This document shows positions 18,195 to 26,900 of a DNA stretch of 64,000 nucleotides, in pieces. The stretch's first letter is position 1. Each line of letters starts with the position of its first letter. The notes below the pieces were generated by a model, which worked only from the letters and a program-made list of their open reading frames with translations, had not been told where the DNA came from and made no database searches. The DNA comes from Methylomonas sp. ZR1 (GTDB lineage Bacteria > Pseudomonadota > Gammaproteobacteria > Methylococcales > Methylomonadaceae). Made by a program: the position numbers and the translations under genes. Location of the stretch: positions 2,604,001 to 2,668,000 of the forward strand of contig NZ_RCST01000001.1 in the NCBI RefSeq assembly GCF_013141865.1, written 5' to 3'.

Positions 18195-18199
18195 GCACT

Positions 18200-19039
18200 A
18201 TGACAGACAAACTCCCATCTTTGGATGGCACAGACGCCAACGACTTGCAGCAGCTTGAAACGCTGCTGGCCGACGGTTTGGCGCCGATTCCGGTTGCCGG
18301 CGCACGCCGCACGGTGCTGCGCCAAGGCCTGATGGCGCAAGTCACGACCAGCCTTGCCAAACAGGCCGGCTTACTCACCGTGCGCGCCGGACACGGCACC
18401 TGGCAAACCCTGAAGGCCGGCATCCGCGTCAAACCACTATGGGACGGCGGCGGGCAAGGCCATTCGGTGTTGATCGAATTCGCCCCCGGCGCCAGTCTGA
18501 TACCGCATCGACACAACTGTCTGGAAGAAGGCATCGTGCTGCGCGGCGATTTGCAAATGGACGACTTGCGGCTCGGCCCCTTGGATTACCACGCCTCGCC
18601 AGCCGGCAGCCGGCACGGCGGGATAAGTTCGACGAATGGCGCGCTGGCCTATTTGCGCGGTACGTCGCTGGGCGATAACCGCGAGGTATTACGGGAAGTG
18701 TTGGGCGGTCTGCTGCCGTTTGGCAAGACTGAGTCGTTTAGCGTGTTTACCAAGCAAATAGACGACTGGCAGGAAATAGCCCCCGGCGTCTGGAAAAAAC
18801 CGCTGTGGCAGGACGGGGAACGCGAATCCGGTTTTTACCGCCTGGAAGCCGGCGCCAAATGCCCGGCACACGGCCATCGGCTGGAAGAGGAATGCATGAT
18901 GCTGGACGGCGATTTGTTTATCGACGACCTCTTGCTGCGCGCCGGCGACTACCAATTGGCGCCGGCCGGCAGCGCGCACCGCGAGGTGTATACCGACGTT
19001 GGTGCGACGCTGTTCGTGCGCGGCGGCAGAGATTACTGA
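18200..19039 (+). CDS. Double-cupin protein, putative ChrR-like anti-sigma factor
   Basis: 279 residues. Two cupin domains are visible: the first around ASLIPHRHNCLEEGIVLRGDLQMDD with RHGG, the second around CPAHGHRLEEECMMLDGDLFIDD with AHRE. Both keep the H-x-H...E...H metal ligands. The N-terminal helical part (about 1-60) would contact the sigma factor. In ChrR this domain binds zinc through H-x3-C-x2-C; I do not see that motif here, so the sigma-holding mode may differ. Position directly after the ECF gene supports a sensor/anti-sigma role; the signal is unknown. Confidence 0.78.
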   Translation: MTDKLPSLDGTDANDLQQLETLLADGLAPIPVAGARRTVLRQGLMAQVTTSLAKQAGLLTVRAGHGTWQTLKAGIRVKPLWDGGGQGHSVLIEFAPGASLIPHRHNCLEEGIVLRGDLQMDDLRLGPLDYHASPAGSRHGGISSTNGALAYLRGTSLGDNREVLREVLGGLLPFGKTESFSVFTKQIDDWQEIAPGVWKKPLWQDGERESGFYRLEAGAKCPAHGHRLEEECMMLDGDLFIDDLLLRAGDYQLAPAGSAHREVYTDVGATLFVRGGRDY

Positions 19040-19077
19040 CCGGTTTATCCGCGCCGGAATGCCCTGGCGGCTTAGCC

Positions 19078-20670
19078 TTAGTTGATGTCCTGACTGTTTA
19101 AATAGTCTTCATAGTTACCGCTGAAATCGACGATGCCGTTCGGCGTCAATTCGATGATGCGGGTCGCCAGTGAGGACACAAACTCGCGGTCGTGGCTGAC
19201 GAAAATCAGCGTACCGGGATAATTTTCCAAAGCCGCGTTCAACGATTCAATCGATTCCATATCCAAATGGTTGGTGGGTTCGTCCAACACCATCACGTTG
19301 TTTTTTTGCAGAATCAATTTGCCGAACAACATCCGGCCTTGCTCACCACCGGAAATCACTTTCACGGATTTGTTGATTTCATCATTGGAAAACAGCAACC
19401 GCCCCAGCGTGCCGCGTATGGTCTGATCGTCGTCCGATTCCTTGCGCCATTGGCCCATCCATTCGATCAGCGGCATGTCTTCGGCAAAATCTTCGGCGTG
19501 ATCCTGGGCAAAATAACCGACGTCGGCATTCTCCGCCCATTTCACTTCGCCGCTGTCCGGCGTCAAATCGCCGACCAGGGTTTTTAATAAAGTCGATTTA
19601 CCGATACCGTTAGGGCCGATCACCGCCACTCGCTCACCAACCGCGATCATCATGTTCAAGTTTTTGAACAAGGGTTCCGCGCCGTAGCCTTTGGCCAAAT
19701 CTTTAGCTTCCACCGCCAAACGGTACAGCTTTTTAGTTTGATCGAAACGTATAAACGGATTGACCCGGCTGGACGGCTTGACTTCGTCCAGCTTGATTTT
19801 CTCCAACTGCCGCGCCCGCGAAGTAGCCTGCTTAGCTTTGGAGGCATTGGCCGAGAAACGGGCCACAAAGGTTTGCAGCTCGGCAATCTGGGCTTTTTTC
19901 TTAGCATTGCCGGCCAGCAATTGCTCGCGTACCTGGGTCACGGCGGTCATGTAATCGTCGTAATTGCCCGGATACACCCGCAATTCGCCGTAATCCAGAT
20001 CGGCCATGTGGGTGCAGACGCTGTTCAGGAAATGCCGGTCATGCGAGATGATCACCATCGTCGAGTTGCGCTCGTTAAGAACATTTTCCAGCCAGCGGAT
20101 GGTGTTGATGTCCAAGTTGTTGGTCGGCTCGTCGAGCAGCATGATGTCGGGATTGGAGAACAAAGCTTGTGCCAGCAACACCCGCAGTTTCCAGCCCGGC
20201 GCAACCGCGCTCATCGGCCCGTTGTGTTGTTCCAGCGGGATGTCCAAACCCAGCAATAACTCGCCAGCCCGTGCTTCGGCAGTGTAGCCGCCGAATTCGG
20301 CGAATACCGTTTCCAGATCGGCGGCGCGCATGTAATCGTCTTCGCTGGCTTCCATATTGGCATAGATGGCGTCGCGCTCGGACATCGCAGCCCACATTTC
20401 GGCGTGGCCCATCATCACCACGTCCAGCACTCTTTGCTCTTCGTAGGCAAATTGGTTTTGGCGCAAGATACCCACGCGCTCGTTGGCGTCTATGCTGACG
20501 TTGCCCGAGGTGGGTTCCAAGTCGCCGCTGAGGATTTTCATGAAGGTAGACTTGCCGCAGCCGTTGGCGCCGATCAAGCCGTAACGGTTGCCGTTGCCGA
20601 ATTTGACGGAAACGTTTTCAAACAGGGGCTTAGCCCCGAATTGCATGGTGATATTGGCGGTAGAAATCAA
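19078..20670 (-). CDS. ybiT: ABC-F ATPase YbiT
   Basis: A soluble ABC-F protein with two ATPase domains that acts on ribosomes rather than in transport. 530 residues, the length of E. coli YbiT, with near-identical blocks: [36 protein letters not shown] (a degenerate first signature), [18 protein letters not shown], the linker [33 protein letters not shown], the second Walker [19 protein letters not shown] and [17 protein letters not shown]. The start is a TTG, supported by alignment to YbiT. Convergent with the cupin gene. Confidence 0.95.
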   Translation of the reverse strand: MISTANITMQFGAKPLFENVSVKFGNGNRYGLIGANGCGKSTFMKILSGDLEPTSGNVSIDANERVGILRQNQFAYEEQRVLDVVMMGHAEMWAAMSERDAIYANMEASEDDYMRAADLETVFAEFGGYTAEARAGELLLGLDIPLEQHNGPMSAVAPGWKLRVLLAQALFSNPDIMLLDEPTNNLDINTIRWLENVLNERNSTMVIISHDRHFLNSVCTHMADLDYGELRVYPGNYDDYMTAVTQVREQLLAGNAKKKAQIAELQTFVARFSANASKAKQATSRARQLEKIKLDEVKPSSRVNPFIRFDQTKKLYRLAVEAKDLAKGYGAEPLFKNLNMMIAVGERVAVIGPNGIGKSTLLKTLVGDLTPDSGEVKWAENADVGYFAQDHAEDFAEDMPLIEWMGQWRKESDDDQTIRGTLGRLLFSNDEINKSVKVISGGEQGRMLFGKLILQKNNVMVLDEPTNHLDMESIESLNAALENYPGTLIFVSHDREFVSSLATRIIELTPNGIVDFSGNYEDYLNSQDIN

Positions 20671-20815
20671 GAGAGTGTCCGAAGATTAAGAGTAAAAAGA
20701 GCGTCGCCGCCGCTTGAAGCTTGTGACGAAATAAATGAGTTGGCGCGAAAATCGGTTATTTTACCAGACTTTAATCGACGATCATTTACCGTAATGTGTC
20801 ACTGACTATCCCCAC

Positions 20816-21505
20816 ATGAACGCACTGCCCGCCACGACAGAACAAATTTACCCCATCTTGTATAGTTTCCGCCGCTGTCCCTATGCGATGCGGGCACGTT
20901 TGGCCATTGCCGTATCGGGATTAAGCGTCGCGCTCAGAGAAATCGAGCTCGGCAATAAACCGGAGACGATGCTGGCTATTTCGCCGAAAGGCACGGTGCC
21001 GGTGCTGTTCTTGCCCGAAGGCCGAGTCATCGAACAAAGTCTGGATATTATGCGGTGGGCCTTGGCGCAACACGATCCGCAAAACTGGCTAAACCAAGCG
21101 CCGGAAGATACGCAGCGATTAATCGACTGGAACGACGGCGATTTCAAATACTATTTAGACCGTTACAAATACGCGGACCGCTATCCGGAACAAACACCAG
21201 CCGATTATCGTCAACAAGGCGAGGTGTTTTTAGCCGAGCTGGAAACACGCTTGCAGCGGCACAAATTCTTATGCGGCGAGTCTTTCAGCCTAGCGGATGC
21301 CGCCACCCTACCGTTTATCCGCCAGTTTGCCGCAGTGGATAATGCGTGGTTTGAAAGTTCGCCGTATCCAGCCCTGCAACAATGGCTGAACACTTTTTTA
21401 AGGTCCAATCTGTTTGCAGCGGTTATGCAAAAATACCCGCCCTGGAACGTTGACGACCCGCTAGTCCTTTTCAGGTACGAGACCGGCCTCGTCCCATTTC
21501 AATAG
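20816..21505 (+). CDS. Glutathione S-transferase family protein
   Basis: 229 residues with an N-terminal thioredoxin-like domain (ILYSFRRCPYAMRARLAIAVSGLSVALREIELGNKPETMLAISPKGTVPVLFLPEGRVIEQSLDIMRWAL) and an all-helical C-terminal domain. The CPY motif at the thioredoxin active-site position suggests a Cys-type GST (glutaredoxin-like, beta or omega class). The TVPVL cis-proline and E-Q-S glutathione-contact motifs are present. Substrate unknown. A small membrane-protein gene follows 9 nt later, probably in the same transcript. Confidence 0.88.
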   Translation: MNALPATTEQIYPILYSFRRCPYAMRARLAIAVSGLSVALREIELGNKPETMLAISPKGTVPVLFLPEGRVIEQSLDIMRWALAQHDPQNWLNQAPEDTQRLIDWNDGDFKYYLDRYKYADRYPEQTPADYRQQGEVFLAELETRLQRHKFLCGESFSLADAATLPFIRQFAAVDNAWFESSPYPALQQWLNTFLRSNLFAAVMQKYPPWNVDDPLVLFRYETGLVPFQ

Positions 21506-21514
21506 GTGCCCGAC

Positions 21515-21817
21515 ATGTTAAAAATTTACAGAAAAACCATCCGCATCGACGGCTCCGGCGCACATCCTCGCCTGGAATCGCCTCCACAAAGTAAGCTGTC
21601 CAATCTGCTGAGTATTCCGGCGATGATTGCCGGCGCGGTATTGGGCACCGTGGTGTTTTCCGCGTTTTTTGCCTTGCTGCTGATTCCGGTAGCGATCATC
21701 GGCATCAGAGGCTGGTGGTTGCTACGAAAGCTGAAAAATGCCCAGGTTGACGGACAAAGTCTGGAAGCTGAATATACCGTGGTGTCAGACCCGGCAAAAA
21801 CCTCCAAGTCGGACTGA
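21515..21817 (+). CDS. Small membrane protein of unknown function
   Basis: 100 residues. The ATG at 21515 has AGGTG 7 nt upstream; the GTG at 21506 adjoins the GST stop and is less likely. A hydrophobic region of about 40 residues (SIPAMIAGAVLGTVVFSAFFALLLIPVAIIGIRGWWLL) forms two short membrane helices, followed by a charged soluble tail. I do not recognise a named family. It probably shares the GST transcript. Confidence 0.6.
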   Translation: MLKIYRKTIRIDGSGAHPRLESPPQSKLSNLLSIPAMIAGAVLGTVVFSAFFALLLIPVAIIGIRGWWLLRKLKNAQVDGQSLEAEYTVVSDPAKTSKSD

Positions 21818-21837
21818 GAAATCGCCTGCTTAGGTAC

Positions 21838-21871
21838 AAAAAAAGCCCCCACCTTGAGCGGGGTGGAGGCT
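21838..21871 (-). terminator. Rho-independent terminator of the 53-codon gene
   Basis: On the minus strand, AGCCTCCACC pairs with GGTGGGGGCT (one mismatch) around an 8-nt loop and is followed by seven Ts. It closes the transcript of the small gene at 21915-22076. It sits just after the convergent gene ending at 21817. Confidence 0.75.
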
Positions 21872-21914
21872 GTGGAATGTGTAGCTTTACAACGAGGAGG
21901 TACTACGAAAAAAC

Positions 21915-22076
21915 TTAAAATCGGACCGGTTTAGCCGCTTCGATATTGCTAAACAGGGAAGCAGCGCCAAAAAACAGAGTGGAAAGAACAAACTGACCGG
22001 ACAGGAAGCTGAACATACCGGTTGCAAAAAACAATCCGGTGACGATGTCTTTATACAGATTGCTTGACTGGTTCAT
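21915..22076 (-). CDS. Tiny membrane protein, 53 residues
   Basis: A short gene supported by three signs: an AAGGCGG ribosome site just before ATG 22076, a coherent membrane-type product (NLYKDIVTGLFFATGMFSF, then LSGQFVLSTLFFGAASLF and a polar end), and a strong terminator 44 nt after the stop. It has one or two membrane helices and no signal cleavage site. Function unknown. The palindromes at 22170-22194 and 22225-22245 lie upstream and may control it. Confidence 0.7.
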   Translation of the reverse strand: MNQSSNLYKDIVTGLFFATGMFSFLSGQFVLSTLFFGAASLFSNIEAAKPVRF

Positions 22077-22169
22077 TTTTTCCGCCTTGACTGGGTTTCA
22101 GTCGATTCATTGAAGACGGTTTAACTATAAACCTTTGCTGTTTATTTACAATAAGGTATTTATTGCATG

Positions 22170-22194
22170 ATTTGTTTCTTATTTTGAAACAAAT
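22170..22194. promoter_or_regulatory. Palindrome with 9-bp arms in divergent gap
   Basis: ATTTGTTTC-N7-GAAACAAAT, a perfect inverted repeat in AT-rich DNA between the divergent 53-codon gene and the HicA-like gene. It could be an operator for a dimeric repressor or a small hairpin. It does not fit the FNR, CRP or LexA consensus. Confidence 0.35.
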
Positions 22195-22224
22195 TTAGTT
22201 ACGCACCACCCTTCACCAGCCCAA

Positions 22225-22245
22225 TTGAACCTCAACTCGGTTCAA
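22225..22245. promoter_or_regulatory. Palindrome TTGAACC-N7-GGTTCAA
   Basis: A perfect 7+7+7 inverted repeat ending 37 nt before the start of the HicA-like gene. This is a plausible operator overlapping its promoter. Symmetry is the only evidence. Confidence 0.35.
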
Positions 22246-22282
22246 ACTTAAGCTACCGATATTGATGCAGGAGGATGTAGTC

Positions 22283-22567
22283 ATGAGCCACCATTTAAAT
22301 CTACTGCGCGCCATATTCCAGGATCCGCTTAGCGGTAACATCCATTGGCGGGAAATAGAATCGCTGTTGCATCACCTGGGCGCCAACCTGCAACCCAGCC
22401 ATGGTGCGCGCTTTCACGTGATGCTGAATAATGTCGAAGGCGTGTTGCATCATCCACACCACAGCGGCATATGCACTAAACAGGAAGTCAAACATCTGCG
22501 CGAATATCTGGCAAGCGCCGGCATCAGTCCTTCCGCGTATGAAGAACAGCACAACAAACCACATTAG
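22283..22567 (+). CDS. HicA-like (YcfA fold) small protein
   Basis: 94 residues from ATG 22283, which has AGGAGGA at a good distance; earlier in-frame ATGs lack this. The sequence IHWREIESLLHHLGANLQPSHGARFHVMLNNVEGVLHHPHH...VKHLREYLASAGIS follows the HicA/YcfA plan (helix, three beta strands with a His in RFHV, helix), the fold of mRNA interferase toxins. No HicB antitoxin gene adjoins it, so it may be a solitary domesticated member. Rich in histidine (HH, HHPHH). Confidence 0.6.
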   Translation: MSHHLNLLRAIFQDPLSGNIHWREIESLLHHLGANLQPSHGARFHVMLNNVEGVLHHPHHSGICTKQEVKHLREYLASAGISPSAYEEQHNKPH

Positions 22568-22641
22568 CCCAACGTCTGCCCTAAGGTTTTTAAGCATTTA
22601 ACACGACCATGGTCCACAGCAAGGATTGAACGGAACGCCCG

Positions 22642-23895
22642 ATGAAATGGATTACAAAAAGCGTATTGCTGGCGGTGTTGCTATTGCCTGTATTGTCGGG
22701 AATGGCGCTATGGCTGGCAATTGATGACGCGCCCAAATTACAAACCCGAGCCGACCTGACACCGGAACAAATTGCCCGCGGCAAATTGATTTTTCGGCAA
22801 AACGATCCGCGCCGTCTAAAATCCGGCGCTATTGCCCAAGTGGCACTGGATCAACAGGAATTGGACCTGGCGATCAATTATCTTGCCAATCAATACGCTA
22901 ACGGCGTAGCGGGTTTACGGCTCTATCAAGGCCGCGCCCACATCGACGCCAGCTTGCCTTTACCACGAAATCCTGTAGGCCAATATCTGAATTTGACGTT
23001 GGCGCTGAAGCAAACCAGCGACTTACCGGAAGTGGACCACCTGTCTTTGGGACAAATCCGGCTGCCCGGCATGCTAGCCAAACTCTTGGTGAAATGGGCG
23101 CTCAACACCTTGCAACCGGCAGCGGATCGGCAAGCCTTCGCCGATATTGTCAAGCATGTGCTGTTTCAACCCCAGCGCCTGACGGTAACCTATCGTTGGC
23201 AAGCTGACTTGCCCGGCAAATTGCGCGGCGCCTTGCTAACGCCTGATGACCAACAACGTCTGCAGGCTTATCAGCGACATTTAGCGGAACTAAGCCGGAC
23301 AGATAACAAAAGCCTCAGTCTCACTGATTTCAGCAAACCGCTGTTTCAGCTGGCCGCACAACGAAGCGCCAGCAACGACCCGATTCAGGAAAACCGGGCA
23401 TTGATTCTGATATTGACACTTTATGCCAATCAACAGCGCCTGACGAAAATTCTCCCGGAATCCAGACTTTGGCCCCGCCCGATTTGGCGCCAATTAACGC
23501 TGAACGGCCGCGACGACCTAGCGAAACATTACCTGGTTTCGGCGATGCTGGCGGCCTATTCCGGCACCCCGTTGGCCGACGCGGTGGGTTTGTTTAAGGA
23601 AATAGAAGATTCGCGCGGCGGCAGCGGTTTTTCGTTTAACGACCTCGCCGCCGACCGGGCCGGCACGCGCATGGGCGAACAAGCCGTCGCCAGCCCGGCG
23701 CTGGCAAGGAGAATCCAATCAATATTAGCCAACGCCGATGAAAATCAAATGATGCCGGTTACCGCCGATTTACCGGAATCGCTAAGCGAAGCCGAGTTTA
23801 TCCGCCGCTTTGGCGGTACCGACGGCGAAGCGTACAAACAACTGATGCAAGACATAGAACGGCGTATCGCGGCCTTGCCGGTGAACCGGGAATGA
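22642..23895 (+). CDS. Exported/anchored protein of unknown function
   Basis: 417 residues. One N-terminal hydrophobic segment (about 6-26) serves as a signal anchor or signal peptide, so most of the protein is periplasmic. The body is a mix of helices and strands with no motif I can name. A conserved-looking C-terminal block, LAKHYLVSAMLAAYSGTPLADAVGLFKEIEDSRGGSGFSFNDLAADRAGTRMGEQA, could be a metal- or peptidoglycan-related site (His and Asp present), but this is only a guess. It is convergent with the hybrid kinase gene. Confidence 0.65.
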   Translation: MKWITKSVLLAVLLLPVLSGMALWLAIDDAPKLQTRADLTPEQIARGKLIFRQNDPRRLKSGAIAQVALDQQELDLAINYLANQYANGVAGLRLYQGRAHIDASLPLPRNPVGQYLNLTLALKQTSDLPEVDHLSLGQIRLPGMLAKLLVKWALNTLQPAADRQAFADIVKHVLFQPQRLTVTYRWQADLPGKLRGALLTPDDQQRLQAYQRHLAELSRTDNKSLSLTDFSKPLFQLAAQRSASNDPIQENRALILILTLYANQQRLTKILPESRLWPRPIWRQLTLNGRDDLAKHYLVSAMLAAYSGTPLADAVGLFKEIEDSRGGSGFSFNDLAADRAGTRMGEQAVASPALARRIQSILANADENQMMPVTADLPESLSEAEFIRRFGGTDGEAYKQLMQDIERRIAALPVNRE

Positions 23896-23947
23896 TGGAT
23901 GAGCGAAAATCTGGCTGGCCGGCGAAGCCACCGCAAACGGTTGGTGA

Positions 23948-26900
23948 CTAACCCACGGCCACTTTTGCTCGCGCCAACAAGGCCGTAAACTCTTCGGCGG
24001 CCATCGGTTTGCCAAACAGATAACCCTGCGCCTCGTCGCAGTCGTTTCTCAACAAATATTGCGCCTGTTGCTCCGTCTCCACGCCTTCCGCTATCACCTT
24101 GAATTTCAGGATCTTGGCGATGGAAATAATCACCATCACAATCGCGGCGGCGTCTGCGTCGTCGGGTATGTTCGCCACAAATGAGCGGTCGATTTTCAGC
24201 TTGTCGAAGGCAAACTGCTTGAGTTGGTTCAAACTGGAATAACCGGTGCCAAAATCGTCTATCGAAATTTGCAAGCCGGCTTCCCTGAGCTTGGCCAATA
24301 TAGCCCGCTTCCGTCCCGGATTGCGGATGAACAAACTTTCCGTCAGCTCCAATTCCAGGTATTCGGCGGGCAAGCCGGTTTCATTGACGATGGCGATAAC
24401 TTGCGCGACAAAGTCTTCCTGATCCAATTGCCGCGCCGAGACATTGACCGCCATCGTGAACGCCGGATAGCCGCTTTGCCGCCAAATTTGGCTCTGCCGG
24501 CACGCCTCGCCCAACACCCACGCACCTATCGCCTCGATCAGGCCGATTTCTTCGGCGACCGGAATGAATTGATCGGGCGGAATCAAACCCAGCTCGGGAT
24601 GTCGCCAGCGGATCAGCGCCTCGGCGCCGACGATCCGCCCGGAATCCAGATCGATTTGCGGCTGGTAGTGAAGAAAAAATTCGTCGCGTTGCAGCGCCCG
24701 GCGTAAATCGCTTTCCAGGCGCAGCTTGGTCGACACGACAAATTCCATATTATCTTCATAAAAACAATAGGTATTGCCCTGCTCCTTGGCGCGGTACATC
24801 GCGGTATCGGCGTGTTTGATCAGCAAACCGCTATCGGCGCCGTCGGCAGGATACAGCGAAATGCCGATACTGGAGCTGACGTAAAACTCTTGCTCCATTA
24901 ACGCGAATGGCTGGGCGATAGCGATACGGATCTTGTCGGCGACGGCAGCGGCGACTTGCGGATTGCTGATATTTTCCAACAACAGCGTAAATTCGTCGCC
25001 GCCGAACCGGGACACCATGTCTTCCCGCCGCACACAGCCTTGAATCCGCTCTGCCGCGGCTTTCAACAACTGGTCGCCGACATCGTGCCCCAAAGTGTCG
25101 TTAGTCAGTTTGAATCTATCCAGATCCAGAAACAGCACGGCATGCAGCTGATTTTGATCAGCGCTGACGGCGATCACCGAGTTCAGCCGGTCGATGAATT
25201 GCGTGCGATTGGCCAGATTGGTCAAGGGATCGTGGTAAGCCAGGCGATTCAAGGTCCGCTGCGTCAGGCTGGCTTCCAACAAATGCGCGATACGTTTACG
25301 CAATACCGCGAAATGAATCGGTTTGGGAATGTAATCGTTAGCCCCTATCGAAAAAGCCAATTCCACCGAATGGTCGTTTTCCAAGGCGGTAATCATCAGT
25401 ATCGGCACCTCCGCCCCATGGGGCAGCGCGCGAATTTTGCGGCAGGCCTCGAAACCGTCCATTTCCGGCATCATCGCGTCCATCAAGATCAAATCCGCCA
25501 TTTGCCGCTGGCACAGCGCCAGCGCCTGCCGGCCGGTGCCGGCCAAATCCACCCGGTAGCCATCTTTCTCCAAAACATCTTGCAAGGCAAACCGCATGGC
25601 TCTATCGTCGTCCGCCACCAAAATCCTGGGGCCGGCCTGCGGGACCGGGTCAGCAGCCGTTTCCGCGCCTATTTCCAAGCTCAACAGTTGTTCGATGAAC
25701 CGGTATTCGTCGCGCAATTGCTGCAGCAAGGCCTCGCCGTTTTCAATCTGCGCTTCAGCCGCCTGCTCTTCCAGTTGCCGGGCAATCAGCGCCAGCTTTT
25801 CTGCGCCCAGGTTGCGGCTGGCACCTTTCAGGCCATGGGCCGATTCACGCAATTGCGCGTGATTGTCCGTCGCCAGCGCCTGGGCGATTTGCTCGATTTG
25901 CGCCGGCGCGTCTTCCAGATAATAGCCCACCATCTTCACAAAACCCTGGCCGATTTCCTCGCGCAATTGGCGTAAAACCGCGTGATCCAGCGCCTCCAGC
26001 GACGGCTCCGGCGAGAGCGGCTCGGCGGTCAGGCACGGCCTGCCCTCGAACCAACTCAGCAGTTTTTCCCGCAACGGCTTCAGCTTGATCGGTTTGGCCA
26101 GATAATCGTCCATCCCGGCCGCCAGACACAAATCGCTATCGCCTTGCTGAGCGTTGGCGGTCATCGCCACGATGGGCAGCCGGCCCAAGGGTTCAGGCAG
26201 CAGCCTGATGCGTCGAGTCGCCTCAAAGCCGTCCATAGTCGGCATGTGGCAGTCCATCAGGATTAAATCGAAAGCCTGATGCTCCAGCCAGGACAAGGCC
26301 TCGACGCCGGAACCGGCGATTTCGTAGCGGCAACCCAGCCGCTCCAGCATGCCCGCGGCCACCATTTGACTGGCACGGTTGTCTTCGACGATCAATATGC
26401 GCCGCCCGAGCACGACGCTTTGCTCGACCTCGGGCGCCAAGTCGGCCGCGGGTTCCTGATAATCCTGACCGGCGGTCAATATGAAATCGTATAGTTTGGA
26501 AACCTGTACCGGTTTCGCCAACTGTGCAGCCACGTTTGGCAAGCGCGGCAGATTGACGGCATTAACGGGGTCGGACAGCAACACGATTTTGACATCGGCC
26601 AGCGCCGGATCGTCAACAATCATATCCACCCAAGTGGCATCGCCGGCATCTCTCAGATCGATGATGACAAAATGATACGCCTGGTCTTGATCATTGGCGG
26701 AACGCAACATATCCACGGCTTTGATGCCGTAGCCGCTATGCCGGTAGTGAATTTTCCAACGCGCCAGACTTTGCGCCAAAAACTGGCGCATTTTGTCGTT
26801 CTCGGTCACGACCAATATCCGCAGATTGGCGAAATAGGCTTGCCGGGCCTCGGAGATGCCCTCGGTACCGCGCGGCGGATTGAAGGGTACGGTAAACCAG

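Noticed and set aside
24956-25975. 339-codon open frame on the plus strand
   Set aside because: It lies wholly antisense to the hybrid kinase gene, has no family resemblance and reflects codon bias of the true gene.
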